A program made the position numbers and the translations under genes. Below are positions 22,501 to 35,351 of a DNA stretch of 64,000 nucleotides, piece by piece. The DNA lies in the NCBI GenBank assembly GCA_032164295.1, contig JAJHTX010000004.1:1984001-2048000 (forward strand), written 5' to 3'. The stretch is from Inonotus obliquus. Lineage: Eukaryota > Basidiomycota > Agaricomycetes > Hymenochaetales > Hymenochaetaceae. The notes beneath the pieces are model-generated. The model did not search any database. It had not been told where the DNA came from and was given only the letters and a program-made list of their open reading frames with translations. Position 1 is the first letter of the stretch, and the number at the start of each line of letters is the position of its first letter.

Positions 22501-24720
22501 CTGGTAGAATGGGTCGCTGCTGTCTCTGACCATTTTCACTGCGGTAGACGCCCATATAAACAAACCGCTAGCCGCCTTTCCAAGCAGCTTAATCTTCTCC
22601 TCTAGGCGCCAATCCTCCGGAACCTCCACCACATCCTTGACAGCTTTATCCATTTCCATTGAAAGGTAGGTAACAACATCATGGTGGCTGTCTGCCGATG
22701 TATAGTTGAGTTCCACAGTGTAAACATTTGCCGGTTGGGAAGAAAGCGCTTTATCGATGTCTAGTTCCCTGCGGCTCGTGATCACGAACCGAAAGATGTT
22801 CGGTAGATTCGGGAGCTCCCTTTGCAAAAGCTCCATCAGGCCTCGCCGTGTACTAGGCGTCCCACATTCATCGAGGGCATCGAGTACAATGGCGACGGGA
22901 CCTGCTATCCTATCTGAGACCGCACGGAGTGGTCGAAAGAGAAGCCTTTCAAATTGGTGTGCCGAGGACGCCGTCGCGAGGTCCATATCCTTATCGATCT
23001 CTGCGAGCACCTCTGATCCGATGCATGGATCGTATAACGCTAGCTTGTACGTAACCGATCTGATGACCGAAGAGGGGTCGCTCTTCCCTCGCTCGAAGAA
23101 TAGGAATGCACCGAGCCGAGATGTCGCTTTGAGATCATTTGCGATTGTGGTGCTAATTGTGCTCTTTCCACTGCCCGCAACACCATTCAACCAGAGGATG
23201 TTCTCTCTGGTGTCCGAGAATATCCATTCCATAATCCGCTTCCTGATCTCCGTGCGTGTATCAGGAAGGCAAGTAGGACGGTCGAAAGCGTCGAAGGACG
23301 CTGGATTTAGTCGTTCTTGTAGCGTCGATAGGCGCTGTCGTCGCACTGGCAAACGGGTCAGTAAGCTTTTGAAGATAGCAAATAGAGTACCAACCGATTT
23401 CTTCTACTCCTTGCAATACTCGTGACGAAACTACAGCGGTATGGAGAGTGGTACCTGACTCGAGTTCCTCCTTAAATCCTTCCAGCGCCCGCTCGAATTC
23501 ATCTATTTTTTGACTGGCACTGGCGTCGAGCATTCGTCCTAACCAGCATTAATTACCTGCCGAGCAAGCGCAGAGATGAACGAACGTACTGAAAAAGCCA
23601 CGCCTTGCATATTGATGAATGAAAATACAGCATTCAGCAATTTGCTTCAGGAGGCCCTCAATGGATTGCCGAAGACTCGATGCCTTATCCTCAAGGGTCC
23701 GCCTGTCATCGTCACGGACGAATGCAAGCACGCGTTCCATAGAATGTACAAGATGGACGAGTTTCTTGTCCGTTTGGAAAACATGATCAACCGCCTGCAG
23801 AAAGCATCACATAAACGACTTGCAAAATACTCTATTCGCAAACCTCGACTCACTTTATATAAGGCTGAAACTAGTGACCACGCTATGGTCAAAAATGGAT
23901 GTATCTAACAATCCGCGTCAACAATTTGTGCACATTCGGAGGTCAGCAATAAACTCACTTCAGTTACGACATCTACGACACCCTTCAGCAAATCCAACCT
24001 TGACAACAGATCCCCGACAGCACGATACAGTTCTCCCTGCCTGCTGATATGAGCAACGCTATCGCTTGTAGACTCCGTGGTGTCAGCAAGATTTGTCGAC
24101 CGCTCGAATCTACGTTCCTGGACAGCCGCGACCACTGTTCCGAGGCTTCTTTCGACATTGGGTACAATATCAGATAGTTCGAGGTGCAAATAGAGAAGGC
24201 CCGCAGTCAAGGGTACAATCCCTACCGATGAAAGGCTCAAGCAAGCTGAGAGCGAAAAAGTAAGCAATGAAGCTGAAACCTAGTATTCATATCACATTAC
24301 TTTCTCCATTGGCACACCTTGCTAGCAACTCGAAAAGTCTTATGTTGGTAGAGCCGATGGACGGATGGGATAACCACGAAGACTTGTGTTTGACGCTAAT
24401 CTTGAATGTTGCAGATTCATCCGGGGAGAAACTACGCGACTCGCGTGAGACAAGTAAAAGAAAGGTTGCTATATACATACAATACAAGGTGCTCATTCCA
24501 CGTTGGAGACGTACTGTCCTTGCTGTCCTTGATAGATTTGGTCTCCCTGGTATCACCGTCAAGGCTCACTTCCACATAAGGATCTGGCACTTTGCTGTGC
24601 AGCGGATGACTGAGCTGCAAGCCCTCAGCTCGTAGTACTGGAGAAAATGTTAGACTAGAATGGCCAGGGAGGTGTGTAGTAGGAGCGGAGCACACCTTCA
24701 AGTGAGTACACGATGGTCAT
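19511..24720 (-). CDS. NLR-like STAND protein: C2, helical region, NACHT NTPase, 14 WD40 repeats
   Basis: The start ATG at 24720 (MTIVYSLE) splices to VLRAEGLQLSHPLHSKVPDP, then YVEVSLDGD and PTWNEHLVL. FSPDESATFKISV and GSTNIRLFELL follow; together these form a C2 domain over about residues 8-105. A helical region of about 250 residues contains HPFLTIAWSLVSALYK, common in agaricomycete NACHT proteins. The NACHT domain lies in the exon 21784-23352: Walker A GVAGSGKST, Walker B AIVLDALDEC and FVITSRRE (sensor). After an intron, the exon 19511-21757 has 14 consecutive WD40 repeats of about 43 residues (GHxxxVxSVxFSPDGxxxxSGSxDxTIRIWD), enough for two seven-bladed propellers. The end carries GGWILPGHDRRELVLWIPPD, a conserved tail in this group. 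Predicted size is about 1,600 residues. Such proteins act in fungal non-self recognition (HET-E type) in some ascomycetes; the function here is inferred. The frame is intact throughout. Confidence 0.92.
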
Positions 24721-25074
24721 GATGGGAAGACAGACCTCGTGCCCTTCACCCACTCATTCCTTATATACCCGTGGAGATTCATCCGAGAAGTATGATAGAC
24801 GCTGGTATGAATGTAGAATCAGGCCCGACGACCAGGGTGATGAATGATCGGTTAAGGGATCATCCGAGAACAAAGACTTCTGATCTTTTGCCGCCTATCG
24901 ATAAGGACATCAGAGCATCCCATAAGGATCGCTAAGCATGACGCAGAAAAATGTAGGACACAAGGCAACGTACCACCGATTGAGGATGTTGAGAACACCG
25001 CATCGGAACATCACTGGCTCAGTGATGATTTATTATCACAGGACCCAGACTTCAAGCTTCGACGTGCGCTTCTG
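24721..25074. other. upstream region of the NLR-like gene
   Basis: 354 bp between the NLR-like start and the right duplication copy. It contains the NLR promoter. No gene was seen. Confidence 0.5.
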
Positions 25075-26455
25075 CTTCTTGGCTTTGAATTCGAAGTCAA
25101 TCAATAATACAAAAATAAAGATTGGGAAGACTCGTGGCGTTAGTCATGATCCACCATCTCCGCGCAATTTGCTGACTTCCATCGCCGCCTGCAAAACCTT
25201 GCTCATGGCTTCGGCCGTACTGCAGAGACGTGGCAGAGGATCCCAGAGTCAGTTCAAAGTTGCGCGTCAATCCCGAACCAAGATAAGTGAAATTCAAGAA
25301 ACTCACGTCCGTATGAGAACTCAATTTTGGAATCTTTGAATTAGACGTTAGAGATTTTCTTACTATATTGAATGTAGAATGACTCACAATCTTCTTGGGA
25401 TCGCGAATAGTATCGGTGATGATTTCACCGGACCTCTAAGAAAGAGTTAAGCAAAGGGGGACAAGGTCCGGCAGTATCGCACTCACAGAGCGAACGGTCT
25501 CCTTTCCCTTTCCAAAGCTCCGCATTGGTTCAGGGGCAGAGGCCTCCGCTGCAACAGGGCGAGAAGGTACAATGATAGCGGAACTCGACGAGGCTTGCCG
25601 CTCGGCCACAACTTAACGCTCCCATCCATTGGTATAATTCTCACTAATGTATATAGATCCGCAGGCGACGCATTCCTGTGACATTGTTACGTTTGTTCAA
25701 GTACCTCACCAATTGACTCTCGACTCACTTTTCTGGGATCTCTGCTGCCAGCTAGAGGAGGCCGTACCAGAGGTATTCCATAGCAGCGTTCGTTCGGGCA
25801 TTCATCTGATAACATCGCCCATCCCTGCCACAATATCAACATCATGTCAACTATACGGGAAGGGGAACAATTATTCTCACCTTCAGCAGACGTGCACCTA
25901 TTTCAGCGGATGCTGCATCGGACTGCTGCCGTCGGCGAACGCTTTCAGCAGTCTCGACTGGCAAGGCGAATGTTGGCGAGCTGAGTCTGCTTGATATTTC
26001 TGTAGGCGGCGTTGAAGAGCGAGAAATACGTGTGCTAGAGCTGATCGTGCTGGGAGATGATTCATTGATTGCCTGGCTACCGAAGGTGACTCTGCAGAAT
26101 TAGATGCAGAGTTCTTGTGGCCTAGTCACCTGTGGGAAAGTTGTATTGTGCTGGGCAAATGTTACTCACTCTGAGATATTGTCATCACAATTTGCGCAGA
26201 ACATCGTGACCGGAATAAAACCTTTTGGAGAACGCATGAGTGGTACCCGACAGCCCAGTGGGGCAAGGATTGTCTGATAGCACACATCCTTTGAGCATAT
26301 ATTCTCCTGACTTGCTTGAGACGTCCATGACAGACATCGAGACCGTAAGTTTTCAGAGAGAGCCTACTGGCGGTCTTGTGCGAGTTGGATGAATCGGCAG
26401 AAATTCATCCGTGTGACCAATATGGTAGCGTCGATCTGAATAATCTGCCTCCGTC
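25075..26455 (+). repeat. segmental duplication, right copy (decayed)
   Basis: About 1.38 kb, a direct repeat of 17825-19314. It is shorter because of several deletions, the largest being 80 nt at about 25223. It ends at TGCCTCCGTC, 76 bp before the start codon of the EDEM-like gene. Confidence 0.93.
25144..26337 (-). pseudogene. pseudogene copy of the double zinc-ribbon (ZNRD2-like) gene
   Basis: The copy of the gene at 17889-19173 keeps the ATG (26337, MSVMDVSSKSGEYMLKG) and the stop position (25144-25146) but cannot encode the protein. A net 2-nt deletion near 26254 shifts the frame just after the first Cys pair and leads to an early stop near the lost second pair. In the second ribbon the codon after WER has become TAA (25613-25615). 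An 80-nt deletion near 25223 removes part of the C-terminal helix and breaks the frame. Splice-site neighbourhoods are still recognisable, so decay is fairly recent. Transcription, for example as a regulatory RNA, is possible but not shown. Confidence 0.88.
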
Positions 26456-26531
26456 TACTCCACGTCGACAAAAGCCGCGCTCACTTCACACAGAGACCTT
26501 ATACCTTCTCAGCAACTCCTGGTGTACTTGC

Positions 26532-29500
26532 ATGTACTGGCACGGACTATGGCGTCGGGCCGCGCTATTAGTTCTTCTCGGTGGCTTCGAGTTATCCGTC
26601 TGGTCGGTGTCGCCAAATTACGAGTGGCATTATGCAGAACCGAGAAGCTGGTCGGTACGGCGGAAGCTCGACGCTAGAGAGAAGACGAGAGCGTTATGGA
26701 AGCACGGCTTTAATAACTACATGCAGCATGGTACAGTCGCATCGTTCTACTGCCCGTTTTACCTAGTCTGACCGTTCAATTCAAGCGTTCCCATTGGATG
26801 AAGTCAGTGAACAACGCTGCTCCTCGATATTCTCGTTCTTAATCATAAAACACTGTAGCTCATGCCATTATCATGCACAGGGAGGGGTCCAGACTGGGAA
26901 AATCCGTGAGCGAGCTTCTGTGATGTTTACTTCTACAGCGTTCTTAACCGTCTTGCAGCCATAACTATGCTAATAACGATGTCGCCGGGAACTTCTCGCT
27001 GACTCTCATCGATGTCTTGGATACGTTTGTTGTTCTTGGAGATACAGATGGTTTTGAAAGCGCTGTGCGGAATACTATTGACTGGGTCTCCTTTGACGTC
27101 AATACTCGACCGCAAGTTTTTGAAACGACTATCCGCGTGCTGGGTGGTCTACTCTCGGGTCACTTATTTGCTTCTGACCGAGCAAGTCAGTTTTATCTGG
27201 TGAGTTTTCTCCTCAACCTCATTGTATTTGTCTCTCACTTTCGAAATACAGCCTTGGTACGAAGGCGAGTTATTGATTTTGGCGAAGGACCTTGGGGAGG
27301 TGAGATACAATCTAGCATGTGTATTGTTACAAGACTAATCCGCGCGCACGTCGAATAGAGGCTGCTGCCAGCGTTTAATACGCCTACCGGAATACCATAC
27401 AGTCGCGTACGTCGTTTCACCATGTTCGCAGATTGGGTTTGCTAACAAAGCTCACGCTAGATAAATCTGCGGTATGGTGTACTATCGGGAGAATCACAAG
27501 ATACTTGTAAATACACATCCAATATTGTTTCAAGGGATTGCATCCAAATATGCTATTCTAGGCACGGCAGGAGCAGGATCTCTAATTCTTGAGTTTGGAA
27601 CACTCAGCCGACTAATCGGTGACGATCGATTCGAGAAGGCTGCATACAAGGCCTTTTTCGCATTATGGAACAGGAAATCAGCTATTGGACTCGTCGGAAA
27701 CACAATAAACCATTATACTGGGGTGGGCGATTGAGTATTTCCATCTTGCTTGACGGTATCTGACGTCTGTCAATAGAAATGGCTAATTCCCGAGGTAACG
27801 GGTATCGGTGCTGGCATCGACTCGTTTTACGAATACGCGTTCAAATGGTTTATTCTGAGCGGTACAGCGAATAATTAGAAGCCTTTGTCTCTGGCTTATA
27901 TCCGAATTACAGGGGAAGCGGAGTTCCTGGACGTCTGGCACGACGCATATGCTGCAATAATGCGATATGCTCGAGGCTCTGATAGTTTTTGGGTAGGTAT
28001 ACTGTTTTGATGCATTGTTCGTGACGTTGACGTCGAGAAGTTTAGACAAGTTAGTATTCACTCAGGAAGCCCGGTTTATAACACGGTGGACTCGCTTTCT
28101 GCCTTCTGGCCGGGTTTGCAAGTTATTGCTGGTGACGTAGAGAACGCTATAAAATCTCATCTAATTTGCGAGTCGCACTTCCCTGCTGTACCCCGCTTGT
28201 GCTTACTTCCTCCAAGACTGGAATCTATGGAAGAAGCACTCTGGACTCCCTGAAGTGTGGGACATAAACCATGCGCAAGCCGTTGCAGCTCAATATCCAC
28301 TAAGACCGGGTGAGCCATCATCAATCCCTCTTCTACCCCGTATTCAGGGCTGATGGAACGCAGAGTTCGTGGAATCTACCTATTATCTATACAGGGTTTG
28401 TATACGTTCCTCGTAATTACTGATATTCTAGGACCTGATTTATCTTGCGCTGTACATAGGCAACACGAGATTCGTTTTACCTGGACGTTGGAGAACGCGT
28501 CCTTTATGATTTAATAATACGATCCAAGGTCCCATGTGGGCTGACCGGAATCGCTGACTTGGGAATTAACAAGCGGGATGATAGAATGGAATCCTTTGTG
28601 CTGTCGGAAACTTTAAAGGTCAGTTTGACTTGTTCTTTCTGAAAACACGTCCTTGGAAATTAATCGTTCATCAGTATCTCTACCTCCTGTTCGACGAGGA
28701 GAATCCATTGCACAAGGATGACTCAAATTTCGTTTTCACTACGGAGGGCCACATTTTGACGCTGGGACCGCAGCATCTAAAACCGATGTCACGAGTCCGC
28801 AGAAGGCTTCGTCGTTCGGAGAACTTGACTTGCCCGGTTTACCAACCACACCGCGTTGGTTTGAGCGACAAAGATGAAGACGAAACTGGGCTTATCACTG
28901 GAATTCTCCACAGATCGGACGTTGATTATGCTAGGGCGCTTGTAGGAACTGCTTCTGACAACTACGATGAAGAGTGGTGGTCCCCGTATGGCATCTGTGA
29001 TGTACCTGCCTCAGACCTTTATGTGAGCATCCCCTTTTTCATGTCACGAGCTGTGTTTGTGCTGATTCGTCTTCATCGCCGACGAAGTCTTATGAATTTG
29101 TTCTATCTTCGGACGGGAAGCAGGCCGAAGAGGATCTAAGTCCTAGTCTCCGGAAGCTATTTGAAGTTAACGATGGCTTCGTGATTCAGAATATAACTGG
29201 AATAAGAACTCATATAGTGAGCCGACTTGATGGAAAGGGCTATGACATCGTTAGGCGTGCGTTACAAGTCCCTGTATTGCGAGCATGTGTTGACTATTGA
29301 TTACTAGTGGCGCAGTATCCTGTTCGTCGGGGTCAAACTGTGTACATTAACGACACTAGTTTACGATTAGCCCCGTTACCTAATCCTGGCTCCCCTGAAG
29401 CCTACGGCAACGATGTATTCCCCGCAGGCCGTGCACCAGATGCCCCTCTACGTTTCTTTATACATGAAGAGCCGGCCTTCGTGATTCAACCTATTGACTC

Positions 29501-30083
29501 CGACGTGGAGTTCAAAACTACGTCCTTTTCGGCTTCATTCGGTGGCGACCCGGTCTTACAGTCGCGATGGGTTTCCGGAGCAGGAAAAGGTGTTGGAAGC
29601 CGAGTAGTCCGAGTACCATCCAATCATTTAGGTTGTGCGCCATACGAGTCAGGGACAGATGTGAAAATTCTTGCGGATGCTGTGGTGCTAGTGGATCGCG
29701 GGTCGTGTACCTTCCTTGAGAAGCTCGTCCATGCAACTAGAGCTGGTGCAAGGGGCGTAATTGTAGTGAGCGACAGTGACATGCCGCTCAATCCATCCGC
29801 GGAGGCAGCCGAAATAGAGGAGTTCGCTGGAGATTCTCTGGAAGATGTTGTACTTGTAGCAATCACCCGGACCGCTGGAGAAGAGATAGCGAAGTTACTG
29901 GATACTGCAGAGAAGCATGATGGGACAGGGCTCTTGGTATCTATCGAGTCTGAAGCACAGTCTCGAAAATCGCAGACGCAGGTGGCCGGCGAATCTGCAA
30001 AGAAGGAAACAGCGAAGAGCTCAGATAAAAAGATTCTATATCTGAATGGGCATCCACTTTTGAACACTAGGTTACTTATTTGA
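26532..30083 (+). CDS. EDEM-like ER alpha-mannosidase-family protein (GH47) with PA domain
   Basis: Marks misfolded glycoproteins for ER-associated degradation by trimming mannose. The start ATG at 26532 gives [20 protein letters not shown], a signal peptide or anchor. Spliced exons give [124 protein letters not shown] and [19 protein letters not shown]. These carry the GH47 acidic residues. [12 protein letters not shown] is the Thr near the calcium site. Residues from about 29600 ([20 protein letters not shown], then [20 protein letters not shown] and GVIVVSDSD) form a protease-associated domain, as in EDEM3. The C-terminus is Lys/Ser-rich, ends NTRLLI and has no HDEL-type signal. Predicted length is about 900 residues with many short introns. 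The EDEM subtype is inferred from the PA domain. Confidence 0.9.
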
Positions 30084-30249
30084 TGTTTATCTGTTCTTTG
30101 CTTTCATGTTAAGGAATATCAAAATGCATTGTAAATCTATTCCAGGTAGCACGTATAGACAATAGAATCAAATCAAAAAATCTAACATGTACTTACATCA
30201 GAGCTAAACACGGCCGCAATCCATCTTCGACGACGACATGGGTGTCTTT

Positions 30250-31139
30250 TTAATCCTCAGCTTCAATAATCCAATAAGCCGGAGCGTCAAGCCTTTCATG
30301 ACCTTTGAGGAAAGCCAATCCGATAACGAAAAGGTAACCAACGGTTTTTCCGCCTTGTTTAGCAACGAGGTCGCCTGCTGCCTTAGCAGAGCCCCCTGTT
30401 GAGTAACAGCAGTAAGATCTAGTGCATATATGCGCATTTGATGGCATGTGCCTTGTGGAATGGAAACACACCTGTCGCGATGAGATCGTCCACTACCAAT
30501 ACGTTCTGTCCTGGTTTGATACTGTCGGCTTGCATTTCGAATATGTCCTATTGTGCAATTATTCAGGTGAAATCGTTGGAGAGTCAAGGGCATTGATCAG
30601 TGGTTATAAGAGGAATCGGTATAAACGAAAATACTCACCTCCCCATACTCCTTCTCGTACACCGCCTGAACACAAGCACCAGGTAACTTTCCATGCTTTC
30701 GAACTGCGACGAAAGCTGCGCCGAGGCGGAGTGCGAGAGGAGGACCGATAAGGAACCCTCGAGCGTCTAACCCGACGATGACATCTATCTTACGTCTCTC
30801 CCCTACTGCCAGTGAATCCAAGTTCGCTTCATTGTTGTTGGTGTTATCGGTAGTCGCTGTTGTTGATGCTGTTGCTGTGATGGGGATTCGTGGGATAACG
30901 GTTGTTGTTATGTGATGGGTGAAATGCGCCAGGAGGGTTTCAAAAGCAATTGGGGAACGAAGGATGGGGAGAAAATCTTGAAAAATTATGCCCTGTTGGT
31001 TTTGGTTTGAGTATATGGTGGATCAAGATTGTGGAATTAGCACATATGCGTAAGTTGATGGTGATGAAATAGAATGTACTTTCTTGGGGAAGTCAGGGTG
31101 CTGACCTAGGAGGCTTTTGAGGAACTCGACATCGGCCAT
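30250..31139 (-). CDS. APT1: adenine phosphoribosyltransferase
   Basis: Purine salvage enzyme: adenine + PRPP gives AMP + PPi, in the cytosol. The start ATG at 31139 gives MADVEFLKSLLGQHPDFPKK. The intron ends at CAACAG, and exon 2 continues GIIFQDFLPILRSPIAFETL. After a low-complexity Thr/Asn insert come DVIVGLDARGFLIGPPLALR, GAAFVAVRKHGKLPG and VYEKEYGED. The PRPP-binding motif is VLVVDDLIATGGSA, followed by the C-terminal YLFVIGLAFLKGHERLDAPA, stop at 30250-30252. All catalytic landmarks are present. The insert (about 40 residues before DSLAVGERRK) is unusual for the family and sits at the flexible region ahead of the core strand. The gene converges on the EDEM-like gene with about 165 bp between the stops. 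Confidence 0.94.
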
Positions 31140-31587
31140 GGTGACGGCAGACAAAATGGTCGTGTTGTTGGTTGACTATCCTATGTAGGCCTTTTTAACG
31201 ACGTGTCTTATGTAGATCCATCTCCCCGTCTAATCAGCATGTTATCTTCGAGCAATCAGCGCCATTAAGCACCCTCCCCTTCTCAGTCCCTTCTAAGCCC
31301 AATTCAGTGTGAACTTGCTCATTATCCGACAGAAAGGGCAAGTATCCATCTCTCGTCTCCAATTTTCAATAGGGCGATCTATGTGAGCGTCTAATATCGG
31401 CGTCAGGAGTGATATACTATGTCGCTAGGTCTATTTGGGCGACTTGGTCTTAGGTCGACAAGGACGGAAGAAAGGACTCAGACTCGGTATCTTGGATGAT
31501 GCTTATATATTCATAGCACACCTTGCAGCATAAAGGAGAAAAAGAGCATGTAGATGCAAACAGGATGACAAACGATACAGCAAGCGA
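31140..31587. other. intergenic, APT1 promoter / eS1 3' UTR
   Basis: 448 bp between two minus-strand genes. It holds the APT1 promoter and the eS1 3' UTR. No gene was seen. Confidence 0.5.
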
Positions 31588-32586
31588 TTATACACTCTCC
31601 TGAATTTCAGGCTCTTTGAACTCCTTCGCTACGCGTGTACCCGTCTCCTGAAGAAATGGGAAAGTACATTAATTGACTATTCAAAACAAGGCGGAAAATT
31701 ATACGTACATCCGTTGACTCGCCATGGAGCTCCATCAACTTCGACGCATCGAATTTGGGTGCCTTGATGATTTTAGCTTTGCGAATGTAAACGTTCTGGA
31801 GGGGGTAGATCGAGCGAGCGGCCTTCTCGATTTCACGACCAATAGCCTCAGGGATAAACTTCTGAACAAGCTCCTTGAGATCGCATGACGACGCTTCACG
31901 AGTCATGATCTCAAACATCTTCTTTCGAATTTCACGGATTTGAGAGGTCTGTGCGTAGGTAGTTTTCTTAACTTGCGTTGGCCGTCGCTTGGTAAAGGCA
32001 ATGGCAAAGAGTCGGAGAAGGTAGCCATCGGTCGTCTTCACGTCCACGTGAGCCTCAATGAGGGTCTGCCATTTTTTGACGAGCGAACGTAGTTTGTCAG
32101 AGGTGAAATCCATGCCGTGGAAGTTGGTTAGGCAGTTCTTGCCCTGAATCTCGTCGATGCGGAGCTTGATCTTTCGGAACGCCTGCTCCTCGTCTTTTTG
32201 AAGGTCTGCTAGTGAGACCTCGACGACACGACCTCTCAAAGAGTCATTGGCATTTTCTTGTGGTGGAGGCATTGATAAGTCTGAATACCAGCACCAGATA
32301 TATTCGTTGACACTCACTGAGACCCTGAGAGCGGTTGGCAAGCGTCTTTCCAACATTTCTGACCTCAAACAATGATGGGGCCTTGATATCGTACCAGTCT
32401 AAAGCCATTCGTCAGCTAGCAGTCTGGTCAATGTCTGACATGGGAAGCTCACCTTTGCGAGAGAATGGGTCAACGACCTTCTTCTTGACACCCTTCTTAC
32501 CCTTCGACAGACGCTTGTTCTAGTGGAAAGTTAGTCCTGGTGATCAAGTAATTTGAGATAGATGCACATACCTTGCCTACGGCCAT
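31588..32586 (-). CDS. RPS1: 40S ribosomal protein eS1 (S3a)
   Basis: Small-subunit ribosomal protein. The start ATG at 32586 begins a tiny exon (MAVGK). Then [40 protein letters not shown] and TLANRSQGL follow. The main exon has [77 protein letters not shown] and [20 protein letters not shown]. The last exon, [19 protein letters not shown], ends at 31588-31590. This is a complete match to the conserved eS1 layout in about 255 residues. The very small first exon with an intron right after the fifth codon is typical of ribosomal protein genes. It is head-to-head with ATG10, 172 bp between the ATGs. Confidence 0.96.
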
Positions 32587-32758
32587 GGTGTCTTAGGGCG
32601 GATTGAATGGACCGCGACGATGAGCTGCACGCTTGATTGTCACGATCATGGATATGGAAGGAATTTGGTACTGTACAGCAGAAACGTGTGACGTAATCAT
32701 ATCTCACGGTTTCATTTCTTTCACATACTTAATTTTATGTACAAGTGAATTCAATCTG
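32587..32758. promoter_or_regulatory. 172-bp bidirectional promoter between eS1 and ATG10
   Basis: The head-to-head ATGs of a very highly expressed ribosomal protein gene and a low-abundance autophagy enzyme share 172 bp. No clear TATA box was seen. Confidence 0.5.
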
Positions 32759-33489
32759 ATGCTTTCTCGAGACGACTTTGTGAAATCATGCAGAGACTTT
32801 CTTGGCAAGTATTCGTATTCTGATGATGCAGTTTACGGAGATTGGTCATGGAATGAACATCCTGTGTGTACTCAAGTCAATATTCGGATGCTCGGACGAA
32901 GTTAAACTTCCATGGCAGTATCTCCCTCGGCTTGGGTATCTTTCGCGAAAGAGGACTGCACAATCATTTGCTAACGCACGGGATAATCTTGAAGAGTATG
33001 AAAATATTGAAGGAGGGGCCGAGTACGATGCGACGGTAGCAGCAACATCGACATCATACGATTTATTACTGGTTTCGCAGTTCATCGTCTATTCGCCGAC
33101 TTTTCAAGTTCCAGCCTTTTATTTCTCAGTGCATACAACAAGTACGCCAGCTATCACAGTTGTACGGCAAAGTTCCTGAGGTGACGCTAGGTGGCTCTCC
33201 GCTCTCTCTGGACGGTATACTCGCATCATCCCTGTTCCGACGCAATGCATTCCCTGCTGATGCACAGAAGACGGAATTCGCTCTGCAAATGCCGGACCAT
33301 GCCTTTCCATTACTGTCGCAAGGCGAGCATCCGACACTCGGAACACCGTGCTGGTTTTTCCATCCCTGCGAGACGCCGACTGCACTGACCGAGCTAGTTC
33401 GGGCTGATGAAGATGCTGATGCATCGCCGAGGCGAGCTTTGGAGTTATGGTTATTATTGGTGGGAAATGTCGTCAATCTGAGGGATTAG
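32759..33489 (+). CDS. ATG10: autophagy E2-like conjugating enzyme ATG10
   Basis: E2-like enzyme that passes ATG12 from ATG7 to ATG5. The start ATG at 32759 gives MLSRDDFVKSCRDFLGKYSY and WSWNEHP. A 55-nt intron is removed to join YLPRLGYLSRKRTAQSF. Next come YDLLLVSQFIVYSPTFQVPA and FYFSVHTTS. A second intron, of about 55 nt, is followed by GSPLSLDGILASSLFR. The catalytic block is LLSQGEHPTLGTPCWFFHPC, with the active-site Cys in HPCET, then TPTALTELV, stop at 33487-33489. Length of about 200 residues and the QGEHP..G.PCWF.HPCET motif fit the ATG3/ATG10 fold. The short size and lack of the ATG3 N-terminus favour ATG10. Confidence 0.88.
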
Positions 33490-33810
33490 ATATTCGTGTA
33501 TCAAATGTAACTGTAGCTCATCATCAGTGGGGATGAAGCTTGACACGACCGGGAGGAACGGCAAGAGATTCAATTCACATGCTCCGTGAAGACCGCTTTT
33601 ATGTGTGCCCAGACTTGGTCTAGTTGGTGTTCGCCGGGTCCCCCAACATCCGCCCAACAGTTTCAGCCAGAGATTGATTGGAAGAAACTCCCCAACCAAG
33701 GACATTAGACAAGAGAAAGCGTTAAACACCGTGTTCATCGATCGTACGATTCGCTGATATCGGGTAACAAAAGCTGCATTTTTCCTCTTTACTCGGATTG
33801 GTATTTATAC
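33490..33810. other. intergenic, upstream of acetyl-CoA acetyltransferase
   Basis: 321 bp between two plus-strand genes. A TATTTATA element sits at about 33802-33809, immediately before the first ATG of the next gene. No gene was seen. Confidence 0.45.
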
Positions 33811-35351
<1,541 letters not shown>

